Below the pieces are notes generated by a model. The model had not been told where the DNA came from and searched no databases. It saw nothing but the letters and a program-made list of their open reading frames with translations. A DNA stretch of 64,000 nucleotides from Lentibacillus sp. Marseille-P4043 (GTDB lineage: Bacteria > Bacillota > Bacilli > Bacillales > Amphibacillaceae), in assembly GCF_900258515.1 (NCBI RefSeq), contig NZ_LT984884.1:2661695-2725694 (forward strand), in the 5' to 3' direction. The number at the start of each line of letters is the position of its first letter. The stretch's first letter is position 1. Of this stretch, positions 9,341-18,218 are shown in pieces. The translations under genes and the position numbers were made by a program.

Positions 9341-9985
9341 ATGGAACTAATTCTCACTTACCAATGGGAAATATTTATTACAATTGAAGTGTCGTCCATT
9401 GTAGCACTTTTACTTTTTGGGTTTGTACGTTATTTCCTGAATAAGAAAAAAGTAAGCACCTTATTCATCCTCGCTTTTCTAGCATTAATAGCATTGGAGG
9501 CACTGTTGGCATTATTGATTTATCAAGAAACAGGGAAGATTTCTACCTTCCAGATTGTCATTGCTATATTCGTCATCTATGCGTGCACATTTGGAATTTT
9601 TGACTTTATGAAACTTGATCGCTGGATGCGGATGAAAATTGGTGGTTGGCGTGGTGTGGAACTTTTAAAAGAAAAAGACTATCAAATCATGGAAAGAAAT
9701 AAGGATCCGAAGTATGTGGCGAGAAAATATCGTCGAACTTCCATCGCGCATTTCGTTGTATTTGCTTTGGTACAATCCATATTCTGGATGTATGGGACAG
9801 ATAGTCTGGAAGATGCGATCGGATATTTACGTGATCTTTCATGGATTGATGCGGGTACTGCCGCAGAATCTCCATATCCGAATGAAACGATTTATTCGAT
9901 CGGGATGCTTTGGGGGATTGTTTTCATTGTTGATTTTATCTGGTCATGGTCGTATACTATTTTTCCATCAAAACCGAAAGCATAG
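9341..9985 (+). CDS. Integral membrane protein of unknown function
   Basis: 214 aa. It has three hydrophobic segments in the first 90 residues, a basic cytoplasmic stretch (RMKIGGWRGVELLKEKDYQ...KYVARKYRRTS), and two further helices, the last near the C-terminus (IGMLWGIVFIVDFIWSW). AGGGAGTGAGC lies before the ATG. It is a stand-alone gene with a hairpin terminator after it. No family recognised. Confidence 0.75.
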   Translation: MELILTYQWEIFITIEVSSIVALLLFGFVRYFLNKKKVSTLFILAFLALIALEALLALLIYQETGKISTFQIVIAIFVIYACTFGIFDFMKLDRWMRMKIGGWRGVELLKEKDYQIMERNKDPKYVARKYRRTSIAHFVVFALVQSIFWMYGTDSLEDAIGYLRDLSWIDAGTAAESPYPNETIYSIGMLWGIVFIVDFIWSWSYTIFPSKPKA

Positions 9986-10005
9986 TCCCTGGCGTGGGGA
10001 GATGC

Positions 10006-10070
10006 TGGTGAACCTGGGGCATATAAATAGGAGATCTTCCCCCAAGTTCACCTCGTTTTCGTCCTCTTTT
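10006..10070 (+). terminator. Intrinsic terminator
   Basis: A stem of about 13 bp (GGTGAACCTGGGG pairs with CCCCAAGTTCACC with one mismatch), loop of about 19 nt, then a T-rich run. It follows the membrane protein gene and precedes mvaS. Confidence 0.65.
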
Positions 10071-10187
10071 CATTGTTTTTCACAATAGATTATATTATGA
10101 TTTATAATGTTGGTTTTAAGCAAGTTTTATTTGTGAAGAAAATCACTAAGTTATTTAAAAATTTATACTGGTAAGAAAAGGTGAAGA

Positions 10188-11363
10188 ATGGTGAAAATAG
10201 GAATTGACAAAATAGGATTTTATACACCGCATTTATATGTTGACATGAACAAGCTAGCTGTCAGCAGAAATGTAGAACCAGAAAAGTTTACAATCGGGAT
10301 TGGTCAATCGAAAATGGCGATACCTCCAATCTCACAGGATCCGGTTACATTAGCAGCAAATGCGGCATTGGAAATTTTGGATAATGAAGATAAAGAAAAG
10401 ATAGATTTTGTTATTTTCGGCACGGAATCAGGGATCGATAACTCGAAATCTGCAGGGGTTTACGTCCATCGTTTATTAGGGTTGAACCCCCATGCTCGTG
10501 CGGTTGAAGTGAAACAAGCCTGCTATGGTGCAACAGCAGGTATTCAAATGGCAAAAGGACATATTGCGTTAAATCCCGACAGCAAGGTGTTGGTATTAGG
10601 ATCCGACATTGCCAGATACGGTTTGAATACGTCAGGTGAGGCAACACAAGGAGCGGGGGCCGTTGCACTACTGATCAGCGCAGAACCCCGTATCATGGAA
10701 CTAGAAGAAAACAATGTATACCTGACAGATGATATTATGGATTTCTGGCGTCCGATCTACTCAGATAAAGCGTTTGTTGATGGCAAGTTTTCCAATGAAC
10801 AATACATTCTATTTTTTGAAAAAGTTTGGGAACAGTACAAAGCAAAGACAGACCTTTCATTGAAGGACTTTGAAGCAATCTGTTTTCACCTTCCATATAC
10901 AAAAATGGGACTAAAGGCGTTACGGGCTGTTTTGGATGAAGCAGAGGAAGAAGATAAGGAACGATTATTAGCCAATTTTGAAATCAGCAGGAAGTATAAT
11001 CGAAATGTCGGAAATATTTATACCGGCTCATTATATTTAAGCTTGCTTTCTTTGCTAGAACAAAAAGATGATTTACAGTCTGGTGCAAAAATTGGACTCT
11101 TTAGCTATGGTTCCGGCGCAGTAGGGGAGTTTTTCACTGGTATCTTGCAGCCAAATTACCGGGAACATTTACACATTGCAGAGCATACACAGTTATTTGC
11201 AGCAAGAAAAGAAGTAACCGTTGCAGAATACGAGGAAATTTTTCAAGAAACATTACCGATTGATGGGTCAACATTAGAATTAGATGTTACGAATGATCCA
11301 GCAACAATTTGTTTAGCCGGAATGAAGGACAATATGCGGCAGTATGTGAATAAAGAAGATTAA
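10188..11363 (+). CDS. mvaS: Hydroxymethylglutaryl-CoA synthase
   Basis: 391 aa, the normal size of bacterial HMG-CoA synthase, which condenses acetyl-CoA with acetoacetyl-CoA in the mevalonate route to isoprenoids. The catalytic triad is present: Glu80 in FGTESGID, Cys112 in VKQACYGAT, and a His near residue 234 in FHLPYTKMG. The C-terminal GSGAVGEFF motif is also intact. Start ATG follows AAAGGTGAAG. It stands alone between two terminators; mvaA and the lower pathway are not in this window. Confidence 0.95.
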   Translation: MVKIGIDKIGFYTPHLYVDMNKLAVSRNVEPEKFTIGIGQSKMAIPPISQDPVTLAANAALEILDNEDKEKIDFVIFGTESGIDNSKSAGVYVHRLLGLNPHARAVEVKQACYGATAGIQMAKGHIALNPDSKVLVLGSDIARYGLNTSGEATQGAGAVALLISAEPRIMELEENNVYLTDDIMDFWRPIYSDKAFVDGKFSNEQYILFFEKVWEQYKAKTDLSLKDFEAICFHLPYTKMGLKALRAVLDEAEEEDKERLLANFEISRKYNRNVGNIYTGSLYLSLLSLLEQKDDLQSGAKIGLFSYGSGAVGEFFTGILQPNYREHLHIAEHTQLFAARKEVTVAEYEEIFQETLPIDGSTLELDVTNDPATICLAGMKDNMRQYVNKED

Positions 11364-11382
11364 GTGACTTGTGGATTGGATA

Positions 11383-11427
11383 AGAGTAAGAACCTGTAGA
11401 TGATGCAGGGTCTTGCTCTTTTTTTGA
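11383..11427 (+). terminator. Intrinsic terminator after mvaS
   Basis: Stem AGAGTAAGAACCTG with CAGGGTCTTGCTCT (few mismatches), then seven T. It begins about 20 bp after the mvaS stop. Confidence 0.8.
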
Positions 11428-11543
11428 TGTTATCTTATGCTGCAGGGGATTGGTACCTGGATAAAATATTTGTATAATTACCTGCGTATTGGAACTAACG
11501 GTTAATTCCATACGTATACTAGAGTTGGGAGGGAGTTGAGGAT

Positions 11544-12050
11544 TTGAAAAAGCTTTTCCTTACTATGACGATCGTTTTGTTTCTTGTTGGTTGTTCGAAT
11601 GTTCATGATGACAAAGAAAATGTAAATGATGATCTTTCCTTTGAGGAGAGCCTTCAAGAGGTTATGATCCAGAATGATTTTAACTACGATGCGATTATTG
11701 ATTATGATGTTAAAGGCAATTTTATTTATATAATGGCAAAAAGTAATGGCGGTTATGGACAGTTGGCTATGGCTATTTTAAAGAAAGATGAGCAGGAATT
11801 ACAATGGATTATGGGAGAAGAAGTTTCACCTCCTGTCACTTCTTTAGCAGATAAAGGGTCTCCAGTTGTTACGGTCATCAAACCAAGAGATTATAATGTA
11901 AAACAAGTAAAAGTATTTGGCGAACCAGTCAAATCAATCACTTATTATGATGATGTGATGGAGAATTATTCAGAGAAAATACAGTATTGGATAGCTTACA
12001 CTGACGAACCTCCTGGGGGCAAGGAAGATATAGAATACATGAAAGAATAG
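11544..12050 (+). CDS. Small secreted lipoprotein
   Basis: 168 aa. A TTG start preceded by GGGAGGGAG gives a clear lipoprotein signal (MKKLFLTMTIVLFLVGCSN, lipobox LVGC). The mature part has a short acidic linker (DDKENVNDD) and then a compact beta-rich domain with KDEQELQWIMGEE. No catalytic motif or known family seen. Anchored to the outer face of the membrane. Confidence 0.75.
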   Translation: MKKLFLTMTIVLFLVGCSNVHDDKENVNDDLSFEESLQEVMIQNDFNYDAIIDYDVKGNFIYIMAKSNGGYGQLAMAILKKDEQELQWIMGEEVSPPVTSLADKGSPVVTVIKPRDYNVKQVKVFGEPVKSITYYDDVMENYSEKIQYWIAYTDEPPGGKEDIEYMKE

Positions 12051-12140
12051 CTAGCTACTGATTAACCACGTTCATGATAATGTAATAAGGCAGGCAAATC
12101 GTTTGAAGTCAAATTTCAAATTAAAAACGAAAGGAGAATT

Positions 12141-12320
12141 ATGGTGAATGTATGGATTTTCTTTGTAATTCCACTTGGCGGATTACTCCTAATCGGAATT
12201 ATTGCCGACCTAATAGCGAAATTAAGAGGAAAAAAAATAAACCTAGAAAGAGACAAAAATACGAGTGAATCCGGAAATGTATATTCAGAAGGTTTAAAGC
12301 AAAATGATAATCCTTTTTAA
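12141..12320 (+). CDS. Small single-span membrane protein
   Basis: 59 aa, preceded by AAAGGAG at ideal spacing. One N-terminal membrane segment (WIFFVIPLGGLLLIGIIADL) is followed by a basic stretch (KLRGKKINLERDKN) and a polar tail ending NDNPF. The arrangement suggests N-out, C-in topology. I do not recognise it. No frameshift or internal stop is present, so it is probably a real small gene. Confidence 0.6.
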   Translation: MVNVWIFFVIPLGGLLLIGIIADLIAKLRGKKINLERDKNTSESGNVYSEGLKQNDNPF

Positions 12321-12357
12321 ATAGGTTGGAAACCCAGTCTATTAGTTGTAAAACAAA

Positions 12358-12573
12358 TGGAGTGGTTGACTCTTTCCGTGATGAGCATTAGTACCTGTGC
12401 TATTTCGCTATGTTTCCGATTTTCTATAGCTATCATCTAGTAAAGATTGAGGATTGGTCTGCGCTTATGGACACAACGGGTGCTGTGGCATTACTCGCAA
12501 CAGTTCTTCTCACTGTTACCATCCTATTAAATGTAATTACTTTGGTTGTATATCGTAATAGAACAGCAAACTA
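12358..12573 (+). pseudogene. Truncated copy of the membrane protein gene at 17.8 kb
   Basis: About 215 bp closely matches the 3' two thirds of the gene at 17835-18150 (SIMSISACAISLCF...ALMDITGAVAF...VVHRNRT). It lacks the 5' end and carries small indels: TAGCTATCATCTAG here lacks the ATC repeat of the other copy and another base is missing after GTTTCC. Similarity continues about 60 bp past the stop, so a DNA segment was duplicated rather than a gene alone. Confidence 0.75.
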
Positions 12574-12825
12574 GTATGTCCTAACACAAGTTATCTAAAT
12601 ATTAAAATTTCAATGGAACATTACGTTCAAGGAGGCAAAAAAGCATACGAATTTTGAATTATATACTTGCCGTACATATTTTTGATTGAATTTCAATAAT
12701 AATTATCTTCAACAAACGAGGCCAGATTGTTGAATAAGTATCTTAAGCAAATATCCTGTATTTTTCTAAAGAGTGATATTTGCGGGGATTTTAATGAAAT
12801 TGGACTTGAGGTAAGCGAAACTTAA

Positions 12826-12854
12826 TTGATGAATAGACATAATAATGATATAAT
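12826..12854 (+). promoter_or_regulatory. Sigma-A type promoter for a TA operon
   Basis: TTGATG, 17-bp spacer, TATAAT, located 33 bp upstream of the antitoxin start. Good match to the vegetative consensus. Confidence 0.6.
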
Positions 12855-12886
12855 TATGGCATAATAATGTAATGGGAGATGATGTT

Positions 12887-13153
12887 ATGCCTGAAATCCG
12901 CCCGATAAAAGATTTAAGAAATACCACGGAAATTTCTGAACTGTGTCACCAATTAAAGGAACCATTATTCATCACAAAAAATGGTTATGGGGATATGGTC
13001 GTTATGAGCATGGAAACTTATGATAATTCTCTGGCTAAGCTGGAGTTATATGAAAAATTAGCTCAAGCGGAAGCTCAAATTAAAAGCGGGGATGAACTTT
13101 TAGATGGAGAAAGAGTCTTTAAGGATCTAAAGAAAAAATATGACAGAGGATAA
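12887..13153 (+). CDS. Type II antitoxin, Phd/YefM family
   Basis: 88 aa. It begins MPEIRPIKDLRNT and contains the Phd/YefM signature LKEPLFITKNGYGDMVVMSMETYD, the DNA-binding and dimer fold, followed by a charged C-terminal tail that would neutralise the toxin. Start: ATG 12887 has GGGAGATGA at good spacing, whereas the upstream ATG 12872 has none. It overlaps the toxin gene by 14 bp. Members normally repress their own promoter; a TTGATG/TATAAT promoter is directly upstream. Confidence 0.88.
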   Translation: MPEIRPIKDLRNTTEISELCHQLKEPLFITKNGYGDMVVMSMETYDNSLAKLELYEKLAQAEAQIKSGDELLDGERVFKDLKKKYDRG

Positions 13154-13541
13154 ATATACAATTAAGTTTGCACCAAAAGCATTTGAAGATTTGGATGAGA
13201 TTTATAGCTACATCACTGATGACCTTTATAATGAAGGTGCAGCCGATAGCCTATTGAAGAAGATAGAAACGAGTGTCATGAGGCTAAAAGAATTCCCTTT
13301 TTCCTGTAGTTTTGTAACGGATGAAATTTTAAAGAGTAAAGGTTACCGTAAGCTCGTTATTGAGAATTACATTGCATTTTATTTAATTGAAGAAGAAGAA
13401 AAACAAGTTGTTGTCATGCGTGTCCTGTTTGGAGCACAAAAATTTGGTCGTAGGGTTTTATTCATGCAACGTCTGTTGAAAAATGGTACTAATTGCCATA
13501 TTGGAAGGAGGTTCTCATGCAGGTTGCAATCGTATGTTTAG
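13140..13541 (+). CDS. Type II toxin, RelE/ParE family, with abnormal C-terminal extension
   Basis: The first about 103 residues fit ParE: FAPKAFEDLDEIYSYITDDLYNEGAADSLLKKI, LKEFPFS, then YRKLVIENYIAFYLI and VVVMRVLFGAQK. The family usually ends within a few residues of this point. Here the frame runs about 30 residues further through sequence that contains the ribosome binding site of the next gene. One extra A in the AAAAA run at 13438-13442 would give an end at GAQKIWS. So a one-base deletion is likely and activity is uncertain. Confidence 0.8.
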   Translation: MTEDKYTIKFAPKAFEDLDEIYSYITDDLYNEGAADSLLKKIETSVMRLKEFPFSCSFVTDEILKSKGYRKLVIENYIAFYLIEEEEKQVVVMRVLFGAQKFGRRVLFMQRLLKNGTNCHIGRRFSCRLQSYV

Positions 13542-14302
13542 CGTTTTTTCTAGCTATCATGAACTTCCAGTTAAGCAGGTGGTTATTCGGTGAGAAAAGA
13601 AAAAAGATTTCCGAAACAGACGGTGAAACGATTCATCGGTGGCTGACTTTTTTACTTGTATGTATTGGTATTGGTGTTTACATTTTCATCGTTCGTATGG
13701 ATGCAGTGGATAGTAAGGCTATTATGGTGTTTTTGCTGTGTTTTTTGGTTGTGATGTATGTCTTTCAAGCCTTTATGGAATGGAAGTATTTGCAGGGGTC
13801 GAAACAATATGTGATTCCTCTGATCCTTATGGTAGTTGGTGCAGCCTGTCTGTTGGCGATATATTTCATCAACGACCAGATGAAATATACGACATTTTCA
13901 GAGGTTGTGTCTGATCAACTTAACGAAGAAACAACCGTTCGAAGCATTACCATTTATCAGAACGATCTGACTGGCGATATTCCGGAGAGGAAGGCTAGCG
14001 CAGCCATCAAAGATGAAGAAATGCTTGATCGTATAGTGGAAGATTTCTCAGATATGGAATTGAAAAAAATGGATGGGTTTCCTGAGTATCGGAAATATAG
14101 GGTCAGAATTGTTGTTACCAATCAGGTTGCAACGGATCATTACTCAACGGAAAGTTTGACTGTCGGGTTCAATGAAAATTATCTTACTACTTCTGCAGGT
14201 TCCAATGGAGTTTATGAAATCGTTGATGGGACAGATCAAACGAAAACGATTGAATCGCTTGTTAAGAGTGGGGAAATTGACTGGGAATATTATGATGAAT
14301 GA
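13517..14302 (+). CDS. Membrane protein with DUF4181-like N-terminal part and extracytoplasmic domain
   Basis: 261 aa from ATG 13517, chosen for GGAAGGAGG directly upstream. Four hydrophobic segments in the first 125 residues include the stretch FQAFMEWKYLQGSKQYVIPL, which resembles the DUF4181 pattern seen in the 133-aa protein at 60733 (TYVEWKFSRNRKNYKLSL). Residues from about 130 on are polar and probably outside the cell. It overlaps the extended end of the ParE-like frame. Function unknown. Confidence 0.7.
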   Translation: MQVAIVCLAFFLAIMNFQLSRWLFGEKRKKISETDGETIHRWLTFLLVCIGIGVYIFIVRMDAVDSKAIMVFLLCFLVVMYVFQAFMEWKYLQGSKQYVIPLILMVVGAACLLAIYFINDQMKYTTFSEVVSDQLNEETTVRSITIYQNDLTGDIPERKASAAIKDEEMLDRIVEDFSDMELKKMDGFPEYRKYRVRIVVTNQVATDHYSTESLTVGFNENYLTTSAGSNGVYEIVDGTDQTKTIESLVKSGEIDWEYYDE

Positions 14303-14404
14303 GTCTGTTTGCTGGCGGGGGATTTGAAACCTTTGCATGGTTCTTATCAAGAAGAAATGGTAGTTGAATGGGTGTACATGTACCGTTTTCATGGTAAACT
14401 GTAT

Positions 14405-14472
14405 GTATGTCCGAGAAAATAGATCTCCGAACAGAGCGTGGATACTCAGAGGGGAGGTCTTATTTTTTGATT
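14405..14472 (+). terminator. Hairpin terminator, member of a dispersed repeat
   Basis: AGATCTCC...GGGGAGGTCT stem with an internal GAGCGTGGATACTCAG section, followed by ATTTTTT. The same roughly 57-bp block recurs at 32744-32799 and 32949-33007 in the opposite orientation. It probably ends transcription from the upstream membrane protein gene. Confidence 0.65.
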
Positions 14473-14483
14473 TGTCATTTCAC

Positions 14484-14516
14484 AATAAAAAGAGAACTAG
14501 ATGCATCTAGTCCCCC
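14484..14516 (-). terminator. Intrinsic terminator of the LLM oxidoreductase gene
   Basis: On the minus strand GGACTAGAT GC ATCTAGTTC forms a tight hairpin followed by TCTTTTTATT. It lies 22 bp beyond the stop of the leftward gene. Confidence 0.75.
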
Positions 14517-14537
14517 TTAAGTAAATACCCACCTATA

Positions 14538-15539
14538 TTATTTTCCATCCACCACTTCTTTTAAAATCTCATACGAACGTTTTTGTTTATCAGGATCATA
14601 CATATAGGATACGGCCATGAGCTCGTCCACGTTGTATTTCTCCTGGAAACTTGTCAGTTGTTCGCGGATTGAATCTTTACTTCCCATCAACGTCATGCTG
14701 GACATGGATTTCGCTGCTTGCTTCTCTTGTGGGTTCCAAATTTCATCCATGTTTTTAACTGGCGGACATAATAGTTTCTTCGTACCACGTACAATATTTA
14801 GGAAAAATTGCTGCATGGTTGTTGCTTCAAATGCTGCCTCTTCATCCGTTTCTGCCGCAATGACATTTAGACAGACCATCATATATGGTTCAGCTAAGTA
14901 TTCCGATGGCTTGAAGTTTTTGCGATAAATAGAAATAGCGTCCTCCATGAATCTCGGTGCGAAATGAGAAGCAAATACATATGGTAATCCTAATTCAGCT
15001 GCTAGATGGGCGGAATTGGGTGATGAACCAAGAATGTAGATTGGAATATTTGTGTCAATACCTGGAAAAGCTTTGACAAAACCTTGCTTTTCTTCCGGAC
15101 CAAAATAAGTTAATAAGGATTGGACATCATTTGGAAATGTATTAACAGTATCACTTTTTGACCGTCTTAATGCGCTTGCAGTCAGTTGGTCTGTACCAGG
15201 CGCACGGCCCAGACCCAAGTCCAGACGATCAGGATAGATGGTGGCCATCGTTCCAAATTGTTCGGCAACGACTAATGGGGAATGGTTAGGCAGCATTACC
15301 CCGCCGGAGCCAACACGGATCTGTTTCGTATGTTCTAGCGTATGTTTTATTAAAATCGAGGTAGCCGAGCTCACCAATGTTGACGTGTTATGATGTTCAG
15401 CTATCCAATATCTTGTATAGCCCATGTCATCTGTGGCTTGTGCCAAATCGACCATGGCATCGACTGCATCTTTAGCATTGCCTCCTTGGCGAATCGGAGC
15501 CAAATTCAATACTGATACGGGTATATTAATAGTTGCCAT
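14538..15539 (-). CDS. LLM-class flavin-dependent oxidoreductase
   Basis: 333 aa of the bacterial luciferase-like family, probably using reduced flavin and oxygen. Features: [18 protein letters not shown] start, [49 protein letters not shown] and the late [15 protein letters not shown]. These match the YvbT/YhbW group of B. subtilis. The substrate is not predictable. GGTAAC-type upstream sequence with AAGAGGTAACAT gives the ribosome binding site. Monocistronic, with its own terminator. Confidence 0.9.
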   Translation of the reverse strand: MATINIPVSVLNLAPIRQGGNAKDAVDAMVDLAQATDDMGYTRYWIAEHHNTSTLVSSATSILIKHTLEHTKQIRVGSGGVMLPNHSPLVVAEQFGTMATIYPDRLDLGLGRAPGTDQLTASALRRSKSDTVNTFPNDVQSLLTYFGPEEKQGFVKAFPGIDTNIPIYILGSSPNSAHLAAELGLPYVFASHFAPRFMEDAISIYRKNFKPSEYLAEPYMMVCLNVIAAETDEEAAFEATTMQQFFLNIVRGTKKLLCPPVKNMDEIWNPQEKQAAKSMSSMTLMGSKDSIREQLTSFQEKYNVDELMAVSYMYDPDKQKRSYEILKEVVDGK

Positions 15540-15851
15540 TATATGTTACCTCTTTTCTTTAAGCGTCTCGAATTCATTGTAGCAATAAGTATTGGGGAAA
15601 CAAACTTAATTGCTTACTATGCTTAAAAGTTAAAGGAATTCGGTGATTTTAAAGATTCGCGTTACTGACCTTTTTATATGGGAGCAAGCAACCTTCCAAA
15701 TTATTTCAAAAGTTTCCCAGAATAGCAGAATAAAATAACTTTTTAAATAACTTGGGTGATTACAATGGCAGTTAATGTTAAAATAAAATCATATTATAAA
15801 ACGAATGGGAAAGTTTAACGAAAAAAGGTGGCGGGGAGAAAGAGGGGTAAA

Positions 15852-16133
15852 ATGAAATTAAATAAACCTGTAAGTAGAACTATATCTATATTAAGCATTA
15901 GCCTAATAATCGTAGGTATTATAAGTGTTATTTTAATGTTTATGGACCGTCAAAACTATTTAATTTATAGCGAAATTGTGCTGTTTATAGCATTCCTTTT
16001 TTTCTTAGGAAGGGGAATCTATTACGTTAAATCTAATAATTATCCGTATGCTATCATGTGTTTTATCTTTGTAATAATGGCTATGGCTTTAGAAATAGTC
16101 AACTACCCACCACTTATCGGCCTTTCGGCCTGA
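15852..16133 (+). CDS. Small membrane protein, C-terminus replaced by the IscB element
   Basis: The start is ATG 15852 behind AGAGGGG. It has a short basic N-terminus and three hydrophobic segments (ISILSISLIIVGIISVILMF, YSEIVLFIAFLFFLG, YAIMCFIFVIMAMALEIV). After residue about 83 the reading frame enters the left end of the mobile element at 16101, and the last residues (YPPLIGLSA) are coded by it. If the element is removed, the frame would continue into the right flank (FNVSWSHL...) for about 20 codons. Confidence 0.65.
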   Translation: MKLNKPVSRTISILSISLIIVGIISVILMFMDRQNYLIYSEIVLFIAFLFFLGRGIYYVKSNNYPYAIMCFIFVIMAMALEIVNYPPLIGLSA

Positions 16134-16353
16134 TTGAAGTGGGGGCTTGAAAAAGCTTTAGTTGTCTAGCCTAAGTCTTCATTGACTACGTTAGTTTGGT
16201 TATCACACCCATGGATGATACCCTAGTCCATTGCTCTGTGCCGGCACTGTAATAGTTCTGAATGGGGAGGAACGGTCAACCGGAATTTGGCGGTATTACC
16301 GCAAAGCCTTACCAACATTGGCGAAGGGTAACCACTCTGAGAGGAGGAACACA
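16101..16353 (+). ncRNA. Probable omega-RNA region of IscB copy 1
   Basis: About 250 nt of non-coding, highly structured sequence from the left end to the iscB start, conserved without change in the two copies. In known IscB systems the guide RNA is transcribed from this position, its 5' part reading in from the flank outside the left end. Hairpins include the left-end stem, GGTCAACCGG and GGCGGTATTACCGC. The open frame from 16231 (MLCAGTV...) runs through this region and is not considered coding. A promoter outside the element is not evident. Confidence 0.7.
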
Positions 16354-17628
16354 ATGATAGTGTTCGTTATCAATAAGCATGGCAAGCCTTTAATGCCGTG
16401 CAAACCAAGAAAAGCAAGATTGCTGCTCAAAGAAAAGAAAGCAAAAATTGTTTCCCGCAATCCATTTGGAATTCAATTATTGTATGAAACCAATAGTTAC
16501 ACACAGGAAGTGAAGATTGGCATTGATTTAGGAGCGAAATATGTTGGCATCGCCATTACGAGCGAAGACAAGGTGCTAGCCAAAGGGGAAGTGGAGCTTC
16601 GCCAGGATGTCAAATCTGCCATTGATACCAGAAGAACATACAGACGTTCCAGAAGAAACAGGAAAACACGTTATCGTAAACCGCGTTTTCAAAATCGTAC
16701 CCGCGGAAAAAGATGGTTGCCGCCGAGTATACAAAGCCGGGTGGAGAATACTTTCTTTTGGATTGACAAGTTTTGTGACCTTGTGCCAAATCCTAAGTTG
16801 ACAATGGAGGTCAGCAAATTCGATGTGCAAAAAATGATTGATCCAGCTATTCAAGGTGTGGCCTATCAAGAAGGTCAAACGTATGGCTATCATGATGTGC
16901 GCTACTTTGTATTGGCAAGGGACCACTATACTTGCCAAGTATGCAAAAAGAAAGGCAAAATTTTGAACACACATCACATTATATACCGTACACACGGAGG
17001 TTCCAATCGGGCAGACAACTTGATTACCGTTTGTACAGACTGCCATACACATGACAACCATCAGCGAGGAAACATTCTTTGGAAATGGATGGTAGAAGGG
17101 AAAAGATTGCCCCAGTACAAAGAAGGTCCGTTCATGAATATTGTTCGTAAGAGGGTATTTACCAAGTATCCTCATGCAAGAATTACATACGGATCAGTGA
17201 CAACACCGAAACGTAAAGCATTAGAATTGGAAAAAACGCATGCAAATGATGCGATTGCCATCAGTGGTATTTCATCCATCAAGGAAAACGCCAAGACAAC
17301 GTTCAAAATCAAGCAATTCCGCAAAAAGAAACGTTCATTACACGAGGCAACGGCAAGAAAGGGACGTAAATCTAAAAACATCACGAGTAAAAGAAATGAA
17401 AAGAACAAGAAATATCTTAAGGGATTTTATTTGAATGACAAGGTAAGGTTATATGAGAAAACCGGATACATTACAGGCTTTACTGGAACAAGTGGTGCTT
17501 ATGTCAAGTCCATTGATGGAGATTATATCATCATGCCAAATAAAAGCTATAAACAAGTAAGTCTCAAGAAATTGACACAAATCAGTCATCATAACAATTG
17601 GCAGTTTGAATACAAAGCATTTGGCTAA
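16354..17628 (+). CDS. iscB: IscB RNA-guided nuclease (HNH plus RuvC)
   Basis: 424 aa from ATG 16354, which has GAGAGGAGG upstream. Domain order is that of IscB, the ancestor group of Cas9: N-terminal PLMP domain (HGKPLMPCKPRKARLLL), RuvC-I IGIDLG with Asp58, arginine-rich bridge helix (DTRRTYRRSRRNRKTRYRK, residues 91-109), RuvC-II with Glu152 in TMEVSKFD, HNH domain residues about 190-235 (CQVC, NTHHIIYRTHGG with His207/208, CTDC), RuvC-III THANDAIAI with Asp299, and a C-terminal region. All catalytic residues are present, so it may cut DNA and help retain the element. It differs from copy 2 by one amino acid (I to T near the C-terminus). Confidence 0.92.
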   Translation: MIVFVINKHGKPLMPCKPRKARLLLKEKKAKIVSRNPFGIQLLYETNSYTQEVKIGIDLGAKYVGIAITSEDKVLAKGEVELRQDVKSAIDTRRTYRRSRRNRKTRYRKPRFQNRTRGKRWLPPSIQSRVENTFFWIDKFCDLVPNPKLTMEVSKFDVQKMIDPAIQGVAYQEGQTYGYHDVRYFVLARDHYTCQVCKKKGKILNTHHIIYRTHGGSNRADNLITVCTDCHTHDNHQRGNILWKWMVEGKRLPQYKEGPFMNIVRKRVFTKYPHARITYGSVTTPKRKALELEKTHANDAIAISGISSIKENAKTTFKIKQFRKKKRSLHEATARKGRKSKNITSKRNEKNKKYLKGFYLNDKVRLYEKTGYITGFTGTSGAYVKSIDGDYIIMPNKSYKQVSLKKLTQISHHNNWQFEYKAFG

Positions 17629-17834
17629 CGCCAACCGAAATTCTTCTCCCACCTACTCATTGGGCTATAGCCCTTCACATTCCTTGAGGAGGGAGACTTC
17701 TTTCGGAGTACAGTTAAAGTTTTTAATGTATCGTGGAGCCATTTAAAAATACATAACTTAACAAACGGATGCGAATAAATAAGCAGAATTGCTGAACAAG
17801 AATGAAGAAATAAATACTACAAAGGGGATAAGAA

Positions 17835-18150
17835 ATGATTACTTTGCTTCATCTTGGCAGTCTTTTGCTTGGAAATTGCCTGGCTACTTCCTATTATTAA
17901 TCTTACGCGGGATAAAAGGGATGACCATAAGAGTTGGTTCATTCTTTCCATAATGAGCATTAGTGCGTGTGCTATTTCACTATGTTTCCAGATTTTCTAT
18001 AGCTATCATCATCTAGTAAAGATTGAGGATTGGTCTGCGTTGATGGACATAACGGGGGCGGTGGCATTCGTTGCAACAGTTCTTCTCATTGTAACAATCA
18101 TCTTAAATGCAATTACTCTGGTTGTACATCGTAATAGAACCATAAACTAG
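17835..18150 (+). pseudogene. Small membrane protein gene, probably frameshifted near the start
   Basis: The natural start appears to be ATG 17835, which follows AAAGGGGATAAG. That frame stops after 21 codons. Shifting by one base around 17855 opens a frame to 18150 encoding two or three membrane segments (CLEIAWLLPIINL, SWFILSIMSISACAISLCF, ITGAVAFVATVLLIVTIIL). The open part alone has a TTG at 17854 but no ribosome binding site. It lies just right of IscB copy 1 and has a decayed paralogue at 12358-12573. Confidence 0.55.
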
Positions 18151-18218
18151 AATGTCAAACATAAGTTATCTAAATATTAAAACTATAGAAACACATTACA
18201 TTCAAGGGGGAGTTAAGA

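Larger units (their letters stand above)
16101..17718 (+). mobile_element. IscB element, copy 1 (IS200/IS605-type ends, no tnpA)
   Basis: Its limits come from comparing it with the copy at 62283-63900: identity starts within GTCAAC and stops after CAGTTAAA, about 1.62 kb. The left end folds into a long imperfect hairpin (CCCACCACTTATCGGCC / GGCCTGATTGAAGTGGGG). The right end has GGGCTATAGCCC inside a longer stem. Subterminal hairpins without terminal inverted repeats are typical of IS200/IS605-type elements. Only the nuclease gene is carried; a Y1 transposase must act in trans. It interrupts the membrane protein gene at 15852. Confidence 0.88.

Noticed and set aside
16231..16353. N-terminal 41-residue extension of IscB
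   Set aside because: The ribosome binding site GAGAGGAGG and PLMP domain start support ATG 16354; the upstream part is in the omega-RNA region.
16576..17175. 199-aa minus-strand frame inside iscB (also at 62758)
   Set aside because: Shadow of the real gene; no ribosome binding site and no known domain.
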